Shown: in pieces, positions 16,857 through 23,950 of the stretch
Layout of the letters: the number at the start of each line of letters is the position of its first letter
How positions within the stretch are numbered: position 1 is the first letter of the stretch
Assembly: GCF_030345075.1 (NCBI RefSeq)
Contig: NZ_CP128361.1
Location: 3,038,001-3,102,000, forward strand
DNA: 64,000 nt
From: Solwaraspora sp. WMMA2065
Lineage (GTDB): Bacteria; Actinomycetota; Actinomycetes; Mycobacteriales; Micromonosporaceae
Reading direction: 5' to 3'
Notes under the pieces: model-generated
What the model saw: the letters and a program-made list of their open reading frames with translations, nothing else
What the model was told of the DNA's origin: nothing
Databases searched by the model: none
Translations under genes and position numbers: made by a program

Positions 16857-16935
16857 TGATGACTGGCACGGCAAGCAGGCTCTGGTTGCTGCCGGCACCG
16901 GCATCATGCTGGTGCCCGCGCTCGCCTGGGGCACG
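16857..16935 (+). pseudogene. LysR-type regulator pseudogene, right part
   Basis: The sequence DDWHGKQALVAAGTGIMLVPALAW is the C-terminal part of a LysR effector domain and continues the left part across the tnpB insertion. After PALAW the LysR similarity is lost and the sequence passes into a fragment of another gene. Confidence 0.6.
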
Positions 16936-16937
16936 GC

Positions 16938-17105
16938 CCATCCAGGCCGTCACCGTCATGCTCGCCATGCTCCGCGAGCTGATCGCTGCGGCGCGGTGAC
17001 GTCACCGCCCAGATCGCCGCCGAGCTGTCGCTCACCCGCATCGCCGAGGCGCTGCGGCTGGCCGAGTCCGGCACCGTCGCCGGCAAGGTCGTCCTGACCC
17101 CCTGA
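16938..17105 (+). pseudogene. Remnant of a zinc-type alcohol dehydrogenase/quinone reductase (3' end)
   Basis: Two frames give IQAVTVMLAMLRELIAAAR and, after a one-base shift, DVTAQIAAELSLTRIAEALR followed by AESGTVAGKVVLTP and a stop at 17105. This resembles the C-terminal end of NADPH:quinone reductases. The remaining 250 or so residues are missing. Identification rests on the short tail only. Confidence 0.4.
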
Positions 17106-17133
17106 CCGATTCCGGCGAACGCCTGTACCGCCG

Positions 17134-17910
17134 CTAGCCGCCGGGCCGAGGCACCCACCAGTCGCCGAGCACAATGTGCAGCACCATGGTCAGCAGACTG
17201 ATCCCGAGGGCCGCGAGCAACCCGAACGCGAAGCCGAGCAGGCCGGTGTACCGACGCTGGTTGACGCCGACCACACCAGGCAACGCCGCCGCCCTGCCCG
17301 ACCACGGAAGCTCCAGACCCAGCCACCACAGCAGACCGAGCCCGAACGGGGCCAGGAAGACCAGCCAGAACCAGTACCACCGGGTGCCCAGCGCCGGAGC
17401 CGGCCCACCGACCAGCACCACCAGGAAGGTCACCAGCAGCACGAAACCGATCTGGGTACCGACCCGCACGGCGGACTGCACGCCGCCGACCCGCTGTTCC
17501 AGGCCGGCGGCGCGCAGGTCCCGGGCCAGGGCGGCCGCGCCCGGTCCTGCGTAGCTGCCGCCGCCGTCGGCAGCAGCAGCGGTCACCGCGCCGAAGGTCG
17601 CGGTGTTGGTCCAGCGCACTCGGCCGTCGGCGGTACGCCACCCGAACAGCGGGCCGAGTTGACCCGACGACCGCAGCTCGGCGACGTCGAACCATCCGCG
17701 TCGACTCCGGTCCCAACTGTCACCCCACTGGTACGCCACCACCCGACCCGCTGCCACGTCCGCCCTTGCCTGGTCGTAGTCGTGCTGCCGGGGGGCCGTC
17801 CACCAGGCGGTCGCCGCCGCGACCAGCCACAGCAGGACGATCACCAGCCGCAGCACCGTCCACCATGCAACGGCAGGTACGACCGCCAGCCCGCGTGAAC
17901 CGTCACTCAT
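17134..17910 (-). CDS. Hypothetical membrane protein
   Basis: A 258-residue protein with no family that I recognise. Hydrophobic segments lie near residues 17-38 (LRLVIVLLWLVAAATAWW), 155-170, 178-200 and 228-250, leaving a soluble region of about 110 residues between the first and second, which contains VVAYQWGDSWDRSRRGW and GWRTADGRVRWTN. The ATG at 17910 is followed directly by the first helix. The frame is intact although it lies in a decayed neighbourhood, which argues that it is expressed. It is transcribed in the same direction as the XRE-cupin gene 140 bp upstream, but no shared function is apparent. Confidence 0.75.
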   Translation of the reverse strand: MSDGSRGLAVVPAVAWWTVLRLVIVLLWLVAAATAWWTAPRQHDYDQARADVAAGRVVAYQWGDSWDRSRRGWFDVAELRSSGQLGPLFGWRTADGRVRWTNTATFGAVTAAAADGGGSYAGPGAAALARDLRAAGLEQRVGGVQSAVRVGTQIGFVLLVTFLVVLVGGPAPALGTRWYWFWLVFLAPFGLGLLWWLGLELPWSGRAAALPGVVGVNQRRYTGLLGFAFGLLAALGISLLTMVLHIVLGDWWVPRPGG

Positions 17911-18050
17911 GGACGCATTGTCGCAACACCTGACCAGCCGCGGCCGACCTCGTCAACCACCGCGCGGGCGTACCGTCAGGTTGCCAAGACGGCGGAGACC
18001 AGTGCCGCTGCGCTGGGCGGCAACCCGATGCGCCTTCGATGACCCTGATG

Positions 18051-18632
18051 TCAGTTGGTCGGCACCGGTGACAGGTGGGCGCGTTCGCCCTGGGCGCCGA
18101 AGAGGGTGAGTGTCTCCGCCGGTTGGGCGTCGGCACTGCCGATCCAGTGCGGCGTACGGGTGTCGAACTCGGCGGCCTCACCCGGGTCGAGCTGGAACTC
18201 CTGGTCGCCGAGGACGAACCGGACCCGCCCGTTGAGCACGTAGAACCATTCGTACCCGTCGTGGGTCTGCTGTTTCATGGTGGGTGACCGGCCGGCCGGC
18301 GGGTAGACCACCTTGTATGCCTGGACGCCGCCGGCCCGCCGGGTCAGCGGCACGATGGTCAGCCCGGAGCGTCGGATCGGCCGCAGGTGGATCCGCGGGT
18401 CGCCGGTGGGTGGGGCGGCGACCAGGTCGTCGAGCGGTACGCCGTGGGCCCGCGCCAGCGGCAGCAGCTGCTCCAACGTCGGGCGGAGTTTGCCGTTCTC
18501 CAAGCGGGACAGCGTGCTCGTGGTCAGACCGGTCTCTTCGGCCAGGCCGGCCAGGGTGACGCCGCGTGCCCGGCGCAGGGCACGCAGCCGAGGGCCGACC
18601 CCGGCGAGGACGTCCGCTGCGGTGACGTTCAT
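18051..18632 (-). CDS. XRE-family regulator with C-terminal cupin domain
   Basis: A 193-residue two-domain regulator. Residues about 10-70 are a Cro/C1-type helix-turn-helix (LAEETGLTTSTLSRLENGK), and residues about 105-185 are a small cupin barrel with HDGYEWFYVLNGRVRFVLGD and the second motif FDTRTPHWIGSA, where histidines would bind a metal or ligand. I chose the ATG at 18632 (MNVTAADVLAG) because this N-terminus is common in the family; an ATG at 18641 is possible, and the frame extends further without support. It is divergent from the methyltransferase gene with about 80 bp between start codons, so it probably controls that gene and itself. Confidence 0.88.
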   Translation of the reverse strand: MNVTAADVLAGVGPRLRALRRARGVTLAGLAEETGLTTSTLSRLENGKLRPTLEQLLPLARAHGVPLDDLVAAPPTGDPRIHLRPIRRSGLTIVPLTRRAGGVQAYKVVYPPAGRSPTMKQQTHDGYEWFYVLNGRVRFVLGDQEFQLDPGEAAEFDTRTPHWIGSADAQPAETLTLFGAQGERAHLSPVPTN

Positions 18633-18664
18633 GGCACCCATGATGCGGATCGGCAACTCTTCTT

Positions 18665-18672
18665 GCAATTGC
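18665..18672. promoter_or_regulatory. Small palindrome GCAATTGC between the XRE-cupin and methyltransferase genes
   Basis: GCAATTGC is a perfect 8-bp palindrome placed midway between the divergent start codons (18632 and 18713). Its position suits an operator for the XRE-cupin protein. There is no second copy to support it. Confidence 0.3.
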
Positions 18673-18712
18673 CGTGCAGTGGTCCGGATGCTGTCCCCGA
18701 AGGAGGCAACCG

Positions 18713-19366
18713 ATGAATGGATGGCAGGGCCCGCAGCTGGGTGCCGATCCCGAGTCGTTCTGGGAGGGGCTGCACCGCAGCCTGACCGCCTCGGACCGAC
18801 CGACCAACTCACAGCTCGTCGAGACCGCCGGGGCGCTGACGCCGGGCGCCGCCCTGGATCTGGGCTGTGGTGGCGGCGGCGACAGCATCTGGCTGGCCCG
18901 ACAAGGCTGGCAGGTCACGGCCGTGGACATCTCCGCTACGGCCGTTGCCCGCGTCGTGGCAAAGGCCGACGAGCTCGGCCTCGGCGACCGGGTCACCGGT
19001 GAACGGCACGATCTGGCGGACAGCTTCCCGGCCGGGACGTTCGACCTGATCAACGCGCAGTACTTCCACACGCCGTTCGCGCTGGACCGGGGCCGGGTGC
19101 TGCGTACCGCCGCGTTGGCCCTGCGGCCCGGCGGCCGGCTGCTGGTCGTCGACCACGGATCCACCGCCCCCTGGTCGTGGAATCAGGACCCGGACGCCCA
19201 CTTCCCCACCCCGGACGAGGTGGCCACCGGCCTCGATCTCGATCCGCGGCAGTGGCGGGTGCTGCGGGCGGACATGCCGCAGCGGCGGGCCACCGGGCCG
19301 GCCGGTCAGACCGCGATGGTCACCGACAACGTGCTGCTCATCCGGCGCGACGGAGAGATCGGCTGA
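18713..19366 (+). CDS. Class I SAM-dependent methyltransferase
   Basis: A 217-residue methyltransferase of the Methyltransf_25/tellurite-resistance-like type. The SAM-binding motif I is ALDLGCGGGGDSIWLA near residue 45, followed by VDISATAVARVVAKA, HDLADSFPAGTFDLINAQYF and the strand LRPGGRLLVVDHGS. The ATG at 18713 follows a strong GAAGGAGG ribosome site; an earlier in-frame start at 18674 has none. Divergent pairs of an XRE-cupin regulator and such a methyltransferase recur in actinomycetes. The methyl acceptor is unknown. Confidence 0.9.
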   Translation: MNGWQGPQLGADPESFWEGLHRSLTASDRPTNSQLVETAGALTPGAALDLGCGGGGDSIWLARQGWQVTAVDISATAVARVVAKADELGLGDRVTGERHDLADSFPAGTFDLINAQYFHTPFALDRGRVLRTAALALRPGGRLLVVDHGSTAPWSWNQDPDAHFPTPDEVATGLDLDPRQWRVLRADMPQRRATGPAGQTAMVTDNVLLIRRDGEIG

Positions 19367-19510
19367 TGCCACCCGCACCGCGACCATCAGCAGGGCCACC
19401 GGCCGCCGGGGCGCGGCCATGCACGGGATCGATCGGGTTTGCCCGCTGTCGCGTCGGGCTGCTTACCGCCGCGAAACACGCCAGAAGCACGACGTCCCTA
19501 CGTCCCGTCC

Positions 19511-20130
19511 ATGGATCCGGCGTTGGATAAAGGACTGGACGCACCTCCGCGAGCACAGGCCGATGAGCACGCCTACACCGAGCTGAAGCGGCGGCTGCTG
19601 GTCGGCGACTTCCCGCTGAGGATCCGGCTCGGCGAGGAGCGGCCGGCCACCCTGCTGTCGGTGTCGCGTACCCCGGTTCGCCAGGCCCTGACCCGGTTGC
19701 ACCCCGAGCGGCTCGTCGAACGCCTGCCGGACGGCGGCTACGTGCCGACGGCGTCCAATCTGGTCGAGGTCCGGCAGTTGTACGAGGTCCGCCGAGCGTT
19801 GGAGCTGGCGACGCTGCACCGGCCGGTCGAGACCGGTGAACCACACGATCCGGCCGTCGTCGAGCCGCTGCGTGACGACTGGCTGGTGCTGCGCCGCGAC
19901 ACTCCGGAGCCGGATCCCGGCTTCGTGCTGCCCGACTCCGCTCCGCCGAGCGGATCGACCGGACGACCACGCAGCACCTCGGCATCCTGGAGGCCGTCCT
20001 CGGTGGCGACCTCGACACCGCCCACCGGGAATTCACGATGCATCTGGGGGAATCCGTCGCCGTCGTCGAGCAACGGGCCGCGCAGGCCCTGACCCGGATG
20101 ATGGCCGTCGAGACAAGGCCGCTGCCCTGA
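19511..20130 (+). pseudogene. GntR/FCD regulator pseudogene (internal deletion and frameshift)
   Basis: The winged helix is intact (LLSVSRTPVRQALTRLHPER and GGYVPTASNLVEV), and the FCD domain starts with LYEVRRALELATL. The frame then runs out of register after PDPGFVLPDSA. The proper C-terminus appears in another frame as RIDRTTTQHLGILEAVLGGD and HREFTMHLGESVAVVEQRAA, ending at 20130. About 50-60 residues of the FCD core are missing at the junction. The in-frame product, ending at 20092, would have a nonsense tail, so I treat it as broken. Confidence 0.7.
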
Positions 20131-20209
20131 CCGCCGTGGCGACGCCGGCGGACAGCACCACCGCACTGCTGTCGGGCCGCCCTCGCCGGCCTGCCGAACC
20201 CGCCGGCGG

Positions 20210-20461
20210 TCAGGTTAACCGGCGCAGGATCTCCTTGACCAGCGGGCCGAGCCGGGCGGCGGCCCCGTGGCCCGGATCCCAGGTGCAGGCGACGCCGACG
20301 GCGGCCACCCGCCCGGTGTCAAGCACGGCGGTCACCGCCCGGCGCGTCGTCGGCGACGCCGACCCGCAGGCGGGCGCCGCGGCCATCGACCGACGAGCCG
20401 TCCACCGGACGGTCACCCCGGCGGCCACGACTGTCACGAGACTGCGACGACTCATGATCAC
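20210..20461 (-). CDS. Short hypothetical frame, possible IclR C-terminal remnant
   Basis: An 83-residue frame whose second half, TGRVAAVGVACTWDPGHG and AARLGPLVKEILRRLT, looks like the end of an IclR effector domain. No helix-turn-helix precedes it and the first 35 residues match nothing I know. It may be a gene tail left by deletion, or a chance frame. The rest of the 445-bp interval 20131-20576 shows nothing recognisable. Confidence 0.3.
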   Translation of the reverse strand: MIMSRRSLVTVVAAGVTVRWTARRSMAAAPACGSASPTTRRAVTAVLDTGRVAAVGVACTWDPGHGAAARLGPLVKEILRRLT

Positions 20462-20576
20462 GCAGTCTCACCAACCGCCGACGGCCGGAACAACCACCCC
20501 CGGGCCGGCTTGTCCCGCCGACCGGCCAGCTCGGCGGGACTATCGTCACCGCGCGACGCTCATCCGGGTCGCCCGG

Positions 20577-21473
20577 TCAGCCCTTGGTGGCACCGGCGGT
20601 GAGCCCGCCGATCAGCTGACGTTCGGCGATCGAGTAGAAGGCCAGCGCCGGGACCATCGCCAGCACGACGTACGCCAGCACCTTGGCGCTGTCGTCGGCG
20701 TACTGGCCCTGGAACTCCTGCACGCCCACCGGGATGGTCCACCAGTTCGGGTCGTTGAACACCACCAGCGGAAGCATGAAGTTGTTCCAGCTGGCCACGA
20801 TGGCGAGCACCGACACGGTGGCGATCGCCGGCCGGGCCATCGGCAGCAGGATCCGCCAGAAGAAGCCGAACGGCGTACAGCCGTCGAGGATCGCCGACTC
20901 CTCCAGCTCCCCCGGTATGGCCCGGAAGAACGACCGCAGGATGATGATCGTCACCGGCAGGCCGAACGCGGCCTGCGGCAGGATCACCCCGAGCGGGTTG
21001 TCCAGCAGACCCATGGTGCGCAGCAGGATGAACAGCGGCAGGATGGCGACCGCGAACGGGAACATCAGCCCGATCGTGAAGAACAGGAACAGCAGTTCCC
21101 GCCCCCGGAACGCGTACCGGGCGAAGACGAACGACGCCAGTGCCGCCACCCCGACCACGATCACCGCGGTGGCCAGCGCGATCAGCGTGCTGTTGAACAG
21201 CTGCCGCCAGAACGATCCGGAGCCGAGAATCTCGAGGTAGTTCTCCGGTATCCACGGCGACGGCAGACCGAACGGGCTGTTGGACAGCTGGCGGTTGTCC
21301 TTGAACCCGCCGAGCAGCGCGAAGGCGATCGGTACCACGATGATCAGCCCGACGATGATCGAGACGGTGTGCAACGACAGGGACCGGGCCGGGCCGGGCA
21401 GCCGCGACACCCGGTCGCCACCCCGGTCGGCCCGCTGCGGCCGGGGCCGTGCGGTACGAGTCGGGGCGCTCAT
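20577..21473 (-). CDS. Carbohydrate ABC transporter permease, MalG family
   Basis: A 298-residue permease of a CUT1-type sugar importer. After a short arginine-rich N-terminus, the six-helix core begins SLHTVSIIVGLIIVVPIAFALL. The EAA loop is seen as EESAILDGCTPFGFFWRILL, and the protein ends with the MalG-type QRQLIGGLTAGATKG. I set the start at the ATG at 21473, which overlaps the preceding permease stop by four bases; the same frame extends upstream through the neighbouring gene but is noncoding there. It is the last gene of the operon SBP-MalF-MalG. Confidence 0.94.
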   Translation of the reverse strand: MSAPTRTARPRPQRADRGGDRVSRLPGPARSLSLHTVSIIVGLIIVVPIAFALLGGFKDNRQLSNSPFGLPSPWIPENYLEILGSGSFWRQLFNSTLIALATAVIVVGVAALASFVFARYAFRGRELLFLFFTIGLMFPFAVAILPLFILLRTMGLLDNPLGVILPQAAFGLPVTIIILRSFFRAIPGELEESAILDGCTPFGFFWRILLPMARPAIATVSVLAIVASWNNFMLPLVVFNDPNWWTIPVGVQEFQGQYADDSAKVLAYVVLAMVPALAFYSIAERQLIGGLTAGATKG

Positions 21474-22399
21474 CGCTGGTCCCCCATGGTGGTCATCGCT
21501 CCTTCGAGGTCGCGGCGCAGGATGAAGCGTTGATACAGCACGGCGAAGGCCAGGCTGATCAGGAACATCGCGATGCTGATCGCGCTGGCGTAACCCACCT
21601 CGAAGCGCCGGAACCCGTACTGGAACATGGTCACCGCCATGGTCTCCGACGCGTTCAGCGGACCACCGCCGGTGAGCACCCAGACCAGGTCGAACAGCTG
21701 GATGCTGCCGATCACGGCCAGGAACATCGAGATCCGGATAGTCGGGGCCAGCAGCGGCAGCGTGACGTGCCGGAAGATCTGCCAGCCGCCGGCTCCGTCG
21801 GTCGCCGCCGCCTCGTGCAGTTCCCGGGGGATGTTCTGTCTGCCGGCGAGCAGCAGGACCATGTGGAAGCCGAAGTACTTCCAGGTCATCACCAGGAACA
21901 CCGAGTACAGCACGGTCGACGGGTCGGACAGCCAGGTCGAGCTCAGGCTCTCCAGGCCGACCAGGCCCAGCACGTGGTTGGCCAGGCCCCGGTTCGGGCT
22001 GAAGACCATGGTGAACAGGACCGCGGTGATGACCTCGGACAGCACGTACGGGGCGAAGAACAGCACCCGGTAGACCGCCCGGCCGCGCAGCTTCTGGTTC
22101 AGCAGCAGGGCCAGCCCCAATGCGAGCGGCAGCTGGACGGTGACCGACAGCACCACCAGCAGGGCCCCGCGTCGCAGGTCGCCGATGAAGACCGGGTCGT
22201 CGAGCAGCCGGACGAAGTTGTCCAGGCCGATGAAGTCGGTCGGTAGGCCGCCGAACCCGTTCCAGCGGAACAGACTGGTGTACGCCGCGACCAGGATCGG
22301 GACGACGACCAGCACGCCGAACAGCACCAGCGCCGGCAGCAGGAACAGGCCGATGGTGATCCGGTCGCTGATCCGGCGACGTCTCAGGTTGCGGTCCAT
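21470..22399 (-). CDS. Carbohydrate ABC transporter permease, MalF family
   Basis: A 309-residue MalF-type permease. The N-terminal helix ITIGLFLLPALVLFGVLVVV is followed by the periplasmic segment FRWNGFGGLPTDFIGLDNF, characteristic of CUT1 permeases, and the coupling motif EAAATDGAGGWQIFRHVTLP. The start at 22399 lies 9 bp after the binding-protein stop. It forms the heterodimeric channel with the MalG subunit. No ATPase gene is nearby; such importers often share an MsiK-type ATPase encoded elsewhere, which is family knowledge, not seen here. Confidence 0.94.
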   Translation of the reverse strand: MDRNLRRRRISDRITIGLFLLPALVLFGVLVVVPILVAAYTSLFRWNGFGGLPTDFIGLDNFVRLLDDPVFIGDLRRGALLVVLSVTVQLPLALGLALLLNQKLRGRAVYRVLFFAPYVLSEVITAVLFTMVFSPNRGLANHVLGLVGLESLSSTWLSDPSTVLYSVFLVMTWKYFGFHMVLLLAGRQNIPRELHEAAATDGAGGWQIFRHVTLPLLAPTIRISMFLAVIGSIQLFDLVWVLTGGGPLNASETMAVTMFQYGFRRFEVGYASAISIAMFLISLAFAVLYQRFILRRDLEGAMTTMGDQR

Positions 22400-22408
22400 C
22401 GTCGCCGG

Positions 22409-23692
22409 TCAGCGCTGAGCGACGACGGTGACGGCCTCGGCGACCTGCTCCGGGGTCATCTGCCCAGCGATCAGTTCGGCGACCCGGTCGTTGACCTCCT
22501 GGCCGACCGCCGGTGCGTACGCCTGGTCCAGGTAGAGCTGGAAGTTGCTGGCGTCGGCCAGGGTCTCGGCGACGGCGGCGAGGTTGGGGTCCTCGATCGC
22601 GTCCTCGGCGCCGATGGTGACCGGCAGGAACGCGCCGGTTGCGGCGGCCCGGCGCTGCTTGTCCACCTGGCTGATGAACTCCAGGAACCGGATCGCGTCC
22701 GGCGAGGCGTCGCGGCCGATGGCGAACCCGCCGCCGCCGCCGAACGCGTCGGAGGCCGATCCCTGACCGCCGTCGACCACCGGGAACGGGAAGAAGCCGA
22801 GGTCGGTGCCGATCCCGCCCTCGACGCCGGACGCCTCCTCCTGGACGGCCGGGGCCCACTGGCCCATCAGCTCCATCGCCGCGTCGCCGTTGCCCATCGC
22901 CGCGGCCTGGCCGTCGGGTTCACCGTACGACGCGCCGAGGAAGCCCTCCTGGAATGGTTCGAGGGCGACCAGCTCGGCGAGCCGTTCGCCGGCGCCGATG
23001 AACGCCGAGGTGGTGAAGTTGTTGTCCTCGCCGGCCTGGCTCAGCGCCTCGACGCCGCCGATGCGCATCGCGAGGTAGGCCCAGTAGTAGTGGCCGGGCC
23101 ACTTCTCGCCGCCGGCCAGCGCGATCGGTGTGATCCCGGCTGACTTGAGTCGGCCGACGACCTCGAGGTACTCGGCCCAGGTCTGCGGCGGTGCGGTGAT
23201 GCCGGCGTCGGCGAACAGCGCCTTGTTGTACCAGAAGCCGACCATACCGATGTCGAACGGGACGCCGTAAAGTCGTCCGTCGATCTCGTACGGCAACGTC
23301 GAGGCCGGCTGCAGGATGTCCCGCCAGGGGGCGACCGCGTCGGTGATGTCCTGGCACAGCCCGGCCTCGACCTGCTGCCGGAGAACGCCACCGCCCCAGG
23401 TGTGGTAGATGTCCGGCGGGTCGCCGGCCTGGGTGACCGTTGTCAGCCTGGCCTTGAACGCCTCGTTCTCCAGCGGGGTGATGGTGATGCCGACGCCTTC
23501 GTTCTGCGCTTGGAACTCCTCGGCGAACGCCGCCCAGACAGGCAGCATCGGGTCGGTGTTCTGGATGTGCCACCACTCGATGCCCGCACTGTCGCTTCCG
23601 GAGTCGCCGCACGCGCCGAGCGCGACCGCGCCGGCTCCGAGGCCGGCAAGGCTCAGCAGCGTACGGCGGGAGAAGTGGATCGGTGTCGCCAT
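22409..23692 (-). CDS. Sugar-binding lipoprotein of the ABC importer (SBP family 1)
   Basis: A 427-residue extracellular binding protein. The N-terminus MATPIHFSRRTLLSLAGLG carries twin arginines (Arg9-Arg10), and a lipobox LGAC puts the lipid on Cys28. Family features include EWWHIQNTDPMLPVWAAFAEE split over residues 38-58 and the GLYGVPFDIGMVGFWYNK-like segment RLYGVPFDIGMVGFWYNKAL. I chose the ATG at 23692 with a GAGGGGA ribosome site; an upstream in-frame start (23734) would add 14 residues before the signal. It is divergent from the GH43 gene, so xylo- or arabino-oligosaccharides are the likely ligand, by inference. Confidence 0.93.
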   Translation of the reverse strand: MATPIHFSRRTLLSLAGLGAGAVALGACGDSGSDSAGIEWWHIQNTDPMLPVWAAFAEEFQAQNEGVGITITPLENEAFKARLTTVTQAGDPPDIYHTWGGGVLRQQVEAGLCQDITDAVAPWRDILQPASTLPYEIDGRLYGVPFDIGMVGFWYNKALFADAGITAPPQTWAEYLEVVGRLKSAGITPIALAGGEKWPGHYYWAYLAMRIGGVEALSQAGEDNNFTTSAFIGAGERLAELVALEPFQEGFLGASYGEPDGQAAAMGNGDAAMELMGQWAPAVQEEASGVEGGIGTDLGFFPFPVVDGGQGSASDAFGGGGGFAIGRDASPDAIRFLEFISQVDKQRRAAATGAFLPVTIGAEDAIEDPNLAAVAETLADASNFQLYLDQAYAPAVGQEVNDRVAELIAGQMTPEQVAEAVTVVAQR

Positions 23693-23766
23693 GTGCCGTC
23701 CCCTCAGGTAAGCGGCGAGCGTGGTCCCACCCACCGCTGAATGCCGAGCAATCGACCGGTGTCACC

Positions 23767-23775
23767 GAAAATTTC
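23767..23775. promoter_or_regulatory. Operator-like GAAAATTTC between sugar importer and GH43 genes
   Basis: GAAA-A-TTTC is a 9-bp palindrome 74 bp upstream of the binding-protein start. It fits the GAAA-N-TTTC pattern known for xylan/xylo-oligosaccharide repressors (XlnR/BxlR type) in Streptomyces. The match to that pattern is from memory, and the cognate regulator is not in the window. Confidence 0.45.
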
Positions 23776-23900
23776 ACCTGCGGAACGCCATGAATTGGTG
23801 ACGTTGCGCACGCTACGACGGCGTTGCCGCTCGGTCAAGACCCGGTTTCCACACAACGACCGTCGTCAACGGGCCGCAGAAGCCTCCTCGAGTGGCATAC

Positions 23901-23910
23901 TTTCCGGAAA
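23901..23910. promoter_or_regulatory. Operator-like TTTCCGGAAA upstream of the GH43 gene
   Basis: TTTCCGGAAA is a perfect 10-bp palindrome 40 bp upstream of the GH43 start codon, in the same divergent region as GAAAATTTC. Its placement near the expected promoter suits a repressor site. Confidence 0.4.
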
Positions 23911-23950
23911 ACTGCCGAAGATCTCGCCAGCCGAGCCCGGAGGACCACCG

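Noticed and set aside
15627-16934. A 435-codon minus-strand frame as a full-length transposase
   Set aside because: Only the part from about 16856 to 16171 is TnpB. The rest runs through the antisense of the LysR remnant.
20577-22859. A 760-codon frame covering both sugar permeases
   Set aside because: Only the part after the ATG at 21473 encodes the MalG-type permease; the upstream part is another frame of the MalF-type gene, which has its own intact reading frame.
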